Source: Pseudomonadota bacterium
Lineage (GTDB): Bacteria; Myxococcota_A; Polyangia; Polyangiales; Polyangiaceae
Assembly: GCA_023402175.1 (NCBI GenBank)
Contig: JAEXCN010000103.1
Coordinates: 1 to 34,858, forward strand
Reading direction: 5' to 3'
DNA length: 34,858 nt
Below the pieces are notes generated by a model. That model was given only the letters and a program-made list of their open reading frames with translations. It did no database searches and was not told the origin of the DNA. Shown in pieces: positions 7,440 through 14,280 of the stretch (position 1 is the first letter of the stretch; each line of letters begins with the position of its first letter). Both the position numbers and the translations under genes were made by a program.

Positions 7440-8915
7440 TTGACGAACATGCGCGTTCATCTCGTGGGCGTGGCTGGGACCGGTATGGGACAGCTCGCCA
7501 AGCTGCTTCGCGACGCAGGACACGACGTCAGCGGCTCTGACGTCTCGTTCGATCCTCCAATGGGTCCAGCGCTCGAGGCGGCGGGCATCCGCTGCATGCC
7601 CGGCTGGCGTGCCGAGAACATCACGAGCGACATCGAGCTCGTCGTGATCGGCAACGCCATCCGGAAGGACAACGTCGAGGCCTTGCGGACCATCGAGCTC
7701 GGGCTATCGCGGACGAGCATGTCGGGCGCCCTCCGCGAGCGGTTCCTCGCCGGCAAGCGGCCGCTCGTCGTCGCCGGCACGCACGGCAAGACGACGACCT
7801 CCGCGATGTGCGCCTGGATCCTCGAGACCGCCGGCCTCGAGCCGGGGTTCTTCATCGGTGGGCTTCCGAAGAACTTCTCCGCCGGCGCGCGCGCCGCGAG
7901 CGAGCGCCGCAAGATCGTCGGCGCGTCCGCGAAGCCGGCGCCGTTCGTCGTCGAGGGCGACGAATACGACGCGGTCTACTGGCACAAGAAGCCGAAGTTC
8001 TTCGACTACGTCGGTGCCCCCGGCTCGAGCGACGACGTGGCGATCATCACGAGCGTCGAGCACGATCACATCGACATCTATCCGTCGGCGGAGGTCTATG
8101 AGCAGCAGTTCGCCGAGCTCGCTGCGATGGTGCCGGAGAGCGGCCTCGTCGCCTGCGATGCGCGCGACGTTCGCGCACGCGAGATCGTGTCGAAGCACGC
8201 ACGCGCCCGGACCGCGTTCTACGCGCTCGAGGGCGACGACACGGGCGACGTCACGCCGACGTGGCTCGGCGCGATGGCGCCGGCCGATCCGGAGAGCGGC
8301 GCGCAGCCGTTCGACTTGTATCTCGGAGGATCGTACGGCGGGCGCTTCGCCCTGAAGGTGCCCGGCGCGCACAACGTCCGGAACGCGATCGGCGCGCTCG
8401 CGGCATGTGCCGAGGGCTTCGGCGTCGACATCGAGAAGGCTCGTCAGGCGCTCGCCACGTTCGAGGGCGTGCGAAGGCGACAGGATCTCCTCGGCCGTCC
8501 CAACGGCATCGCCGTCTACGATGACTTCGCGCATCATCCGACGGCCGTCGACGAGACGTTGCGGGCGCTCCGATCCCGTCACCCGGATGGAAAGCTCTGG
8601 GCGGTGTTCGAGCCGCGGAGCGCGACCGCCTGCCGGAACATCCACCAGCGCGAGTACGCGACCGCGTTCCGCGTCGCCGATCGCGTGCTGTTCGCGCCGC
8701 TCGGTCGTACGAACATCCCCGAAGCCGAGCGTCTCGACGTCGGCGAGGTCGCGCGCGCGATCGGCGAGACCGCCTGGGCGGCCCCGAGCGTCGACGGCAT
8801 CATCGAGACGATCGCGCGGGAGGCTCGTCCCGGCGACGTCGTCGCGCTCCTCTCGAACGGCGCGTTCGGCGGGATCCATGCGCGCCTGCTCGACGCGCTC
8901 GGCAGGCGGTCGTGA
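7440..8915 (+). CDS. mpl: UDP-N-acetylmuramate:L-alanyl-gamma-D-glutamyl-meso-diaminopimelate ligase
   Basis: 491 residues, a Mur-ligase of the recycling type (EC 6.3.2.45). It joins the tripeptide L-Ala-D-Glu-mDAP, recovered from old peptidoglycan, to UDP-MurNAc in the cytoplasm. Domains: N-terminal UDP-binding fold with GVAGTGMGQLA (10-20); ATP loop GTHGKTTT (113-120); VVEGDEYDAVYWHKKPKF, the Mpl form of the central motif; EHDHIDIYP; and C-terminal DDFAHHPTAV. KKPKF after DEYD separates Mpl from MurC. Start: TTG 7440 has GAAGG seven bases upstream, while ATG 7449 would be 16 bases from it, so TTG is preferred. The stop overlaps the next gene's GTG by four bases (GTGA), indicating translational coupling. 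Confidence 0.93.
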   Translation: MTNMRVHLVGVAGTGMGQLAKLLRDAGHDVSGSDVSFDPPMGPALEAAGIRCMPGWRAENITSDIELVVIGNAIRKDNVEALRTIELGLSRTSMSGALRERFLAGKRPLVVAGTHGKTTTSAMCAWILETAGLEPGFFIGGLPKNFSAGARAASERRKIVGASAKPAPFVVEGDEYDAVYWHKKPKFFDYVGAPGSSDDVAIITSVEHDHIDIYPSAEVYEQQFAELAAMVPESGLVACDARDVRAREIVSKHARARTAFYALEGDDTGDVTPTWLGAMAPADPESGAQPFDLYLGGSYGGRFALKVPGAHNVRNAIGALAACAEGFGVDIEKARQALATFEGVRRRQDLLGRPNGIAVYDDFAHHPTAVDETLRALRSRHPDGKLWAVFEPRSATACRNIHQREYATAFRVADRVLFAPLGRTNIPEAERLDVGEVARAIGETAWAAPSVDGIIETIAREARPGDVVALLSNGAFGGIHARLLDALGRRS

Positions 8916-9817
8916 GCCTCGGATCCTCCGCTCCCGATCCGCACACCCGCGAGGGTCTCGACGTCATCCTCGACGTCGCCCGACGCGCGGCGCGAGAGGC
9001 CGCGCAGCTCGTGCTCGACGGGTTCCGGAGCGCTCCCGAGGTCGAGCACAAAGGCGCCGTCGATCTCGTCACGAGCTTCGATCGCGACAGCGAGGTTCTC
9101 CTCAGGCGTCGCCTTGCCGAAGCGCTCCCGTTCGCGATCGTCGGAGAGGAGCAAGGAGGCGCCGCCGAGCCCATCGCGTTCTACGTCGACCCGATCGACG
9201 GAACGACGAACTTCGTCCACGGTCACCCGTTCTGGTGCGTCTCGATCGGTCTCGCGGTGTCGGGCCAGCCTGTGCTCGGCGTCGTCATCTCACCGCCGCT
9301 CGGCATCGAGTGGTACGGATGGGTGGCGCGAGACGGTGAGCGCCTCGCGATGCGACGATCGGCCGAGAACGCGATCACGGCAAAGGCGCCGGGCGAGCTC
9401 CGCATCGTCGAGCAGCCCTGCTCGGTGAGCAGCACGGCTTCGCTCGAGGACGCGCTGCTCGCAACGGGGTTTCCGTACGATCGGCGCACGAGCCCGGACA
9501 ACAACTTCGATGCGTTCGTCACGATCAAGAAACGCTGCCAGGCGGTTCGGCGCTGCGGCTCGGCGGCGCTCGACCTGTGCCTCGTCGCCGACGGCACCTA
9601 CGAGGGCTACTGGGAACGGAAGCTCCGTCCCTGGGACATCGCCGCGGGGATCGCGCTGGTCCGTGCAGCGGGCGGACGCGTCACCGACTTCGACGGCGGC
9701 AGCGCCTGCATGGAACAGGGGCACGTGATCGCGACGAACGGCGCCATCCACGATGCGCTGACGTTGGAGCTCGCGCGCGTCGTTCCTTCGCAGCGCGGCG
9801 CGCCGAAGACGGGCTGA
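8912..9817 (+). CDS. inositol monophosphatase (SuhB/IMPase) family phosphatase
   Basis: 301 residues, full length. The Mg2+-dependent lithium-sensitive phosphatase signatures are complete: GEE at 78-80, DPIDGTTNFVHG at 93-104 and WDIAAG at 241-246. The family removes phosphate from inositol-1-phosphate, and relatives act on fructose bisphosphate, histidinol phosphate or 3'-phosphoadenosine phosphates; the substrate cannot be fixed here. It starts at GTG 8912 inside the stop of mpl, so it is co-translated with the recycling ligase. That coupling suggests, but does not prove, a role tied to cell-wall sugar or nucleotide metabolism. SuhB-type proteins can also act in rRNA antitermination, which cannot be judged from sequence. 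Confidence 0.9.
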   Translation: MSLGSSAPDPHTREGLDVILDVARRAAREAAQLVLDGFRSAPEVEHKGAVDLVTSFDRDSEVLLRRRLAEALPFAIVGEEQGGAAEPIAFYVDPIDGTTNFVHGHPFWCVSIGLAVSGQPVLGVVISPPLGIEWYGWVARDGERLAMRRSAENAITAKAPGELRIVEQPCSVSSTASLEDALLATGFPYDRRTSPDNNFDAFVTIKKRCQAVRRCGSAALDLCLVADGTYEGYWERKLRPWDIAAGIALVRAAGGRVTDFDGGSACMEQGHVIATNGAIHDALTLELARVVPSQRGAPKTG

Positions 9818-9880
9818 CGGCGCTTCGTGCGACCGGGCGGGACGCGGCATCCGGCGCGCGCGGGAACGGGGCCCAGGGGC

Positions 9881-9968
9881 CGGTGCGAAAACTTTTTCGC
9901 AGAAATCGATGGCGAGAACGGTCTGTCCGGCTCATGGTTTAGATAGCCGCGAAAAAACCTTCGCACCG
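9881..9968. promoter_or_regulatory. AT-rich regulatory region with nested inverted repeats
   Basis: TGCGAAAA-CT-TTTTCGCA (9884-9901) is a perfect 8-bp inverted repeat. The longer element CGGTGCGAA (9881-9889) recurs inverted as TTCGCACCG (9960-9968). A further GCGAA/TTCGC pair lies at the right end. The hairpin may end the mpl operon, and the spaced copies look like operators of the phosphoesterase at 9997. The block is markedly AT-rich for this genome. Confidence 0.5.
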
Positions 9969-9996
9969 ACCGCTTGACCTCGACGGAGGGCCCACC

Positions 9997-10977
9997 GTGC
10001 GACGCATCGCTCATCTCTCGGACGTCCACATCCTCGACTCACGGGCGGGCCGGCAAGCGAGGTATCGCTTCGCGACGAAGCTCGTCACGCTCGGCCAGCG
10101 TGCGGTCGACCCCCAGCAGCGACGAAAACGGCTCGCACGCGCCCTCGCGGCGGCGAAGGCGAGCGGCGCCGATCACTTCGTGATCTCCGGCGACCTCACC
10201 GAGGTCGGAGAGGACGCGGAGTTCGAAGAGATCGCCGAAGTCCTGCACGACGCCGGTCTCCCCGATGGGTCGGTCACGCTCGTCCCGGGCAATCACGACG
10301 CGTACACGACGATCGACGGCTGGACGCGAGCCTTGCGCGGTCCCCTCGCCCGCTTTGCCGCCGCGAGCGCGGCCATGGCCGGAAAGATCGTCGATCGAGG
10401 CGCCGTCGCGTTCCTGCCGATCGACACGACGCGGTTCCAGACGATCGCACGGTCCGGCGGCGTGTTCACGAAGGACGCGGCCGCGGCGGTGGATCGGAGG
10501 CTGCGCGATCCTGCCTTTCGCGACAAGGCGATGGTGCTCGTCGTCCATCACCCGCCGTTTCATCCGGTCAGGGCGCTCAAGTGGATCGACGGCCTACGCG
10601 GAGCCGCCGACGTCCTCGAGCTCCTCGCGCGCCATTCTCGCCTGCAGCTGCTGCACGGGCACCTGCACCGCATCTTCAACCATATCCTCGCGACCACGGT
10701 CGTCGGCGCGGCGCTGGCACAAGCCTGGCCGCTGCCACGGACGGAACAAGCGTGGCCGCTGGGCGGACCGCGGACGGAACAAGCGTGGTCCCTGGACGGA
10801 CCGCGGACGGAACAGCCCGTGCTCCGGCCGAAAGCGGACGCCCCGAACGCGCCGACGCGTCTCTTCGGAGCGCCCGCGACCTGCGAGGGACGGGACGATG
10901 CCCCAGCCCCGATTCGCCTTTACGACGTCAAGGACGGCGCGCTCGAGGCCGTCGACATGCCGATCCAAGCGGCCTGA
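9997..10977 (+). CDS. calcineurin-like metallophosphoesterase
   Basis: 326 residues starting at GTG 9997, with GGAGG seven bases upstream. All five metal-binding blocks of the calcineurin-like fold are present: SDVH (8-11), SGDLTE (64-69), GNHD (98-101), HH in VVHHPPF (184-185) and HGHLHR (220-225). This is the layout of 3',5'-cyclic nucleotide phosphodiesterase (CpdA)-like and Icc-like enzymes, but the substrate is not certain. After the last motif the protein carries an unusual insertion: 11-residue repeats TEQAWPLGGPR / TEQAWSLDGPR plus a partial first copy, encoded by 33-bp tandem DNA repeats, where family members normally finish the last beta strands. The final strand (PIRLYDVKDGALEAVDMPI) is intact, so the repeat is an in-frame insertion. 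Confidence 0.88.
   Translation: MRRIAHLSDVHILDSRAGRQARYRFATKLVTLGQRAVDPQQRRKRLARALAAAKASGADHFVISGDLTEVGEDAEFEEIAEVLHDAGLPDGSVTLVPGNHDAYTTIDGWTRALRGPLARFAAASAAMAGKIVDRGAVAFLPIDTTRFQTIARSGGVFTKDAAAAVDRRLRDPAFRDKAMVLVVHHPPFHPVRALKWIDGLRGAADVLELLARHSRLQLLHGHLHRIFNHILATTVVGAALAQAWPLPRTEQAWPLGGPRTEQAWSLDGPRTEQPVLRPKADAPNAPTRLFGAPATCEGRDDAPAPIRLYDVKDGALEAVDMPIQAA
10719..10811 (+). repeat. 33-bp in-frame tandem repeat inside phosphoesterase gene
   Basis: Units at 10719-10745 (27-base shortened copy), 10746-10778 and 10779-10811. They begin ACAAGC and end CGGACGGA, and encode TEQAW..(G/D)GPR. Confidence 0.85.
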
Positions 10978-11044
10978 GCGCTCGCTCGCAGCCAAGACGC
11001 AATGCACGCGAGCAGCTAAATAGCGTCGTCCGACATCGCCACAC

Positions 11045-11070
11045 GGATTCTGCGCCCGGAGCGCAGATCC
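11045..11070 (+). terminator. hairpin between phosphoesterase and phosphatase genes
   Basis: GGAT-T-CTGCGC, loop CCGGA, GCGCAG-ATCC forms a 10-bp stem with one bulged T. There is no T-run. It lies 68 bases after the previous stop and 40 bases before the next start. Confidence 0.35.
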
Positions 11071-11097
11071 GGGGCATGGCCGAGGGCGGAGTTCCGC

Positions 11098-11103
11098 TAT
11101 TCT
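11098..11103 (+). promoter_or_regulatory. -10 box before the phosphatase-PilZ gene
   Basis: TATTCT followed by exactly 7 bases and then ATG 11111; no Shine-Dalgarno is close to the start. Confidence 0.4.
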
Positions 11104-11110
11104 CCCTCCG

Positions 11111-12070
11111 ATGGCGATTTTCGCGATCGGCGACGTCCACGGCTGCGCCGACGAGCTCGAAGAGCTGCTCGCGATGCTCCCCCTGACCGACAACTCGACG
11201 GTCGTCATGCTCGGTGACTACATCGACCGTGGCCCCTACTCGCGGCGCGTCATCGAGACGCTCATCGAGTGGAAGCAGAAGCATGACATCGTGACGCTCT
11301 CCGGCAACCACGAGGAGATGCTTCGCGAGTTCCTCGACGGGTCGAACCCACAGCGCGTCGCTCGGTTCATCCTCAACGGCGGCTCGAGCACGCTCGCCGA
11401 CTTCGCCGACGACCACGGCGAGTGGGTCATCCCGAGCGCCCACCTGAAGTTCCTCGAAGAGCTGAAGCTCTGGCACGAGACCGACGAGCACTTCTTCGTG
11501 CACGCAGGCGTACCGGACATCGCGCTGAAGGAGCTCGATCCGGTGCGCGACCGCGACGAGCTGCTGTGGATCCGCCGCGCGTTCATCAGCAGCACGCGAA
11601 AATGGGAGAAGCGCATCGTGCACGGGCACACGCCCGTCAACGCCGTCGAGGTCAGCGCCTCGCGCATCAACGTCGATACGGCGTGCGCCTATGGCGGGTT
11701 CCTCACCGCCATCGAGCTCCCGAGCCACCGCATCTACAGCGTGCCGCGCAAGACCGGCCTGCGCCCCGCGTTCCTTCGCGACAAGACGTCACGCCGTGCC
11801 GCGATGCGCTTTCTCGGCTCCGTTCCGGTGACGATCCATCACGAGCGGCTCGGGCCGATCAAGCTCGAGACCCTCAACTACAGCGAGATCGGTATGCTCC
11901 TCTGGTCGCCCGAAGAGGCCGACCGCGGGAAGCAGTTGCTCGAGCAAGGCGAGTCGGTGAAGGGCACGGTCGGCGACGGATGGCAGGTGCCGTTCGCGGC
12001 GCGCGTCGTTCATTCGCGCAAGCAGAGTGACGGATGGCAATACGGCCTCTCCGTCGAGCTCCAGGGCTGA
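11111..12070 (+). CDS. PPP-type metallophosphatase with C-terminal PilZ-like domain
   Basis: 319 residues. Residues 1-215 are a PPP-family phosphatase (bacterial Ser/Thr phosphatase or ApaH-like): GDVHG (7-11), GDYIDRG (35-41), GNHE (65-68), HAGV (131-134) and HGHT (171-174), so all metal and phosphate ligands are kept. Residues about 225-318 look like a PilZ domain: RxxxR at Arg229-Arg233 (RAAMR), then (D/N)xSxxG at Asn256-Gly261 (NYSEIG), then beta strands FAARVVHS and YGLSVEL. Both c-di-GMP contact motifs are therefore kept. I infer a phosphatase whose activity or location responds to c-di-GMP. The start is fixed by MAIFAIGDVHG, where the catalytic motif begins seven residues in. Substrate (phosphoprotein or dinucleoside polyphosphate) is unknown. 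Confidence 0.9.
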   Translation: MAIFAIGDVHGCADELEELLAMLPLTDNSTVVMLGDYIDRGPYSRRVIETLIEWKQKHDIVTLSGNHEEMLREFLDGSNPQRVARFILNGGSSTLADFADDHGEWVIPSAHLKFLEELKLWHETDEHFFVHAGVPDIALKELDPVRDRDELLWIRRAFISSTRKWEKRIVHGHTPVNAVEVSASRINVDTACAYGGFLTAIELPSHRIYSVPRKTGLRPAFLRDKTSRRAAMRFLGSVPVTIHHERLGPIKLETLNYSEIGMLLWSPEEADRGKQLLEQGESVKGTVGDGWQVPFAARVVHSRKQSDGWQYGLSVELQG

Positions 12071-12157
12071 CCACCTCAGCTTTCCAGGCATCAGCTCGCT
12101 CGACGCGGCGCTCGTGCTCGCGGCGCGCGTGGTCCGGAAGTTGGATCGCTGCCGCGA

Positions 12158-12856
12158 ATGCGCGCGCGGATCTGGTGGCTCTCCTCCGTGTCCGGCGCGC
12201 TCATGCTCCTCGCGTGCAACGAGATCCTCGACAACAGAAAAGGGATCCTCGCGCACGACCCCAAGGCAACCGACACAGCACCGACACACCCCGACATGGG
12301 CGACGGCGAGACTGCCACGACGCCTGGAGGCAGCAGGCGCGGAAAATCTCCTTCCGGACCGTCGGACGCTGCGACGAGCGACACGTCGGGAGATGCGACA
12401 TCCGCATGCCCGCCGGGGCTCGAGGCGACATCGAAGAGCTGCGGTCCGCGCTGCGTCTCGCTGAACGATCCGGACTACGGATGCGCTGCTGCGGACTGCA
12501 TGCCGTGCAACGTGCCTGGCGCGATCCCCACCTGCGTGAGAGGCGCGTGCGCGATCTTCGCCTGCATGCCGGGACGAGCCGACTGCAACGGCAACCCCGA
12601 CGACGGATGCGAAGCCAATCTCGCATCGATCGCGACCTGCGGAACGTGCTCGAACGTCTGCCCGTCGTACCCGCACATGATCACGGCCTGCGCGGAGGGG
12701 TGCTTGATCGAGTGCGAGCCGGGCTGGGCCGACTGCAACAGCATCGCGGCGGATGGCTGCGAGACGAACATCGCCGCCGATCGCGCCAACTGCGGGCAGT
12801 GCGGTCACGGCTGCTTCGTCGGCGGCTGCGCGCAGGGCCAGTGCGTTCTCTTCTAG
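12158..12856 (+). CDS. Cys-rich repeat lipoprotein
   Basis: 232 residues from ATG 12158. Lipoprotein signal ends LMLLAC with Cys20. A Thr/Pro/Gly/Asp-rich stalk (about 35-80) is followed by a disulfide-rich region with more than 20 cysteines. Two clear repeats can be aligned: GRADCNGNPDDGCEANL...CGTCSNVC and GWADCNSIAADGCETNI...CGQCGHGC, giving the pattern W/R-A-D-C-N-x5-DGCExN-x8-CGxC-x3-C. Related Cys-rich repeats are frequent in surface lipoproteins of Myxococcota. The acidic positions (DCN, DDGCE) could bind Ca2+, but this is only a guess. It converges on the oxidoreductase gene with seven bases between stops. Function unknown. Confidence 0.75.
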   Translation: MRARIWWLSSVSGALMLLACNEILDNRKGILAHDPKATDTAPTHPDMGDGETATTPGGSRRGKSPSGPSDAATSDTSGDATSACPPGLEATSKSCGPRCVSLNDPDYGCAAADCMPCNVPGAIPTCVRGACAIFACMPGRADCNGNPDDGCEANLASIATCGTCSNVCPSYPHMITACAEGCLIECEPGWADCNSIAADGCETNIAADRANCGQCGHGCFVGGCAQGQCVLF

Positions 12857-12863
12857 TTGGCAC

Positions 12864-13742
12864 TCACCGGAACATGAGCGAGCGGTGCGCGCCGGTGCCG
12901 GCGCGCGCGCCGTCGCCGACGGCGAACGAAACGGACCCCGCAGCGAGCGCCGCGTCTCCACATGCGAAGACGTTCGGGACCGAGGTTTCCTTCGTCGCGT
13001 CGGTGCGAATGAAGGCGCCGGTCGGTCCGTCCTCGAGCTCCACGCCGAGGTCCGCGACGATGGGGCTCGCGATTCGCGTGCGCGGCATGAGGAACAGCCC
13101 CGCGAAAGAGAGCGCGCGGTCATCGGCCAGCCGAACCGTCGCGACATCCTCGATCTTCGTCACCATCGTGGGCTCGATCGTCACGCCGCGTCGGTCGAGT
13201 GCCGCGCGTTCTTCCGCATTCGGCTCGAAGCCGCGAGTGAAATACGTGACGCTCCCCCAGTCGGGCAGCATCAACGCGTGGTGCATCGAATGCGGGCTCG
13301 TGGCGAGGACGCCGATGCGTCCCCCGTCGAGCTCGTACCCGTGACAGTACGGGCAGTGAAAGATGCTGCGCCCCCAGCGCTCGGCGACGCCAGGAAGATC
13401 GGGCAGCTCGTCGACGACGCCGAGCGCGAGGACGAGCCGCCTCGCCTCGTAGCGTTCGCCGTTCGTAACGGTGACCGCGAAGCCGTCGTCGGTGCGGAGG
13501 GCCGACTCTGCGCGCCCCTCGACAAAGCTCGCGGTCGGATACGCGAGGACCTCCGCGCGGCCTTTGGCTGCGATCTCGGCCGGGTCGCGCCCGTCCTGCC
13601 CGAGGAAACCATGCGAGTGGCTCGCGGTTCGGTTGCGTCGAGTCCCCGCGTCGATCACGAGCACGCGACGCCGCGCCCGCACGAGCTGCAGTGCAGCGGC
13701 GAGCCCCGCATAGCTTCCACCGATCACGATGACGTCATGCAT
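12864..13742 (-). CDS. FAD-dependent thioredoxin-reductase-like oxidoreductase with CPYC motif
   Basis: 292 residues from ATG 13742. The frame is open to 13820, but the flavin fold begins with MHDVIVIGGSYAGLAAALQL. The first Rossmann motif is GGSYAG (8-13). The redox pair is C130-P-Y-C133 followed by HGYE. The C-terminal FAD motif is NVFACGDAA (257-265). The second dinucleotide site, normally G-x-G-x-x-A in thioredoxin reductases, reads RIGVLATSPHSMHHALML and has no glycine motif. CxxCHGYE with an HHALM segment is the pattern of GliT/HlmI-type dithiol oxidases and relatives, which use O2 rather than NADPH. So the protein may be a disulfide-forming or thiol-oxidising flavoenzyme. Its start overlaps the Rrf2 regulator's stop by 8 bases (ATGCATGA), so the two are translationally coupled. 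Confidence 0.85.
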   Translation of the reverse strand: MHDVIVIGGSYAGLAAALQLVRARRRVLVIDAGTRRNRTASHSHGFLGQDGRDPAEIAAKGRAEVLAYPTASFVEGRAESALRTDDGFAVTVTNGERYEARRLVLALGVVDELPDLPGVAERWGRSIFHCPYCHGYELDGGRIGVLATSPHSMHHALMLPDWGSVTYFTRGFEPNAEERAALDRRGVTIEPTMVTKIEDVATVRLADDRALSFAGLFLMPRTRIASPIVADLGVELEDGPTGAFIRTDATKETSVPNVFACGDAALAAGSVSFAVGDGARAGTGAHRSLMFR

Positions 13743-14208
13743 GCTTCGTCTGCTTTCTTCCCTTGGATCCGTCGTGAGGGCGCTTGCCGTGCATCGGCTG
13801 TGGCCCGATCTCCTGCGCAAGCGCAGCCATCGTGACGCTTCGGAGCTCGTTCACGAGAAGCGCCTCGGCCGCTTCGAACGCACCAGCGAGGGCGCGGTTC
13901 ACGGCCTTCTCCACCACGCAGCCGGGGCTCTCGGTGCGGTTGCCCATCGCGAGGATGGTCGGCTCGCCGAGCGCTTCGTACACGTCGTAGAGCGTCACGT
14001 CCTCGAGGCAACGAACGAGTGACCAGCCGCCGCCGTGCCCCTTCTCGGAGCGCACGATGCCGGCCGCGCGCAGCCCACCCATGGTTCGCCGGATGACGAC
14101 AGGGTTCGTCCCGCCCTGCGCGGCCATCTCCTCCGACGTGAGACTTCCAGCGTGCGCCATGTGCAAGAGCGCATGCAGCGCCACGGACAACCGGCTGTCG
14201 CGTCTCAT
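13735..14208 (-). CDS. Rrf2-family transcriptional regulator
   Basis: 157 residues from ATG 14208. A winged helix-turn-helix of the Rrf2 type: MRRDSRLSVALHALLHMAHA, recognition region NPVVIRRTMGGLRAAGIV (35-52), wing EKGHGGGWSLVR (55-66), and then the Rrf2 helix LYDVYEALGEP. It has only two cysteines (67 and 97) rather than the three-Cys Fe-S cluster set of IscR/NsrR, so it resembles the YwnA-like non-cluster branch, which can sense redox or thiol state. It is encoded directly before and coupled to the CxxC flavoenzyme, so the likely role is local control of that enzyme. A 23-base inverted repeat covers its own start codon. The C-terminal tail is basic (KRPHDGSKGRKQTK). Confidence 0.88.
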   Translation of the reverse strand: MRRDSRLSVALHALLHMAHAGSLTSEEMAAQGGTNPVVIRRTMGGLRAAGIVRSEKGHGGGWSLVRCLEDVTLYDVYEALGEPTILAMGNRTESPGCVVEKAVNRALAGAFEAAEALLVNELRSVTMAALAQEIGPQPMHGKRPHDGSKGRKQTKHA

Positions 14209-14228
14209 GTAACTTCATTTGCTACATG
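14206..14228. promoter_or_regulatory. candidate Rrf2 operator overlapping the regulator's start codon
   Basis: CATGTA (14206-14211) and TACATG (14223-14228) are perfect inverted arms. With the next C/G pair they extend to 8-base arms with one mismatch. The CAT of the left arm is the regulator's start codon, so binding would block its own expression. Confidence 0.5.
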
Positions 14229-14280
14229 ATCGCGCGCGCGTCAAGGCCGCAGCCCGATTCTCCGCCGCCACGGCAGCGGG

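Noticed and set aside
11045..11070. Riboswitch or attenuator before the phosphatase
   Set aside because: Single hairpin, and the putative -10 for the phosphatase lies downstream of it, so it is outside that mRNA.
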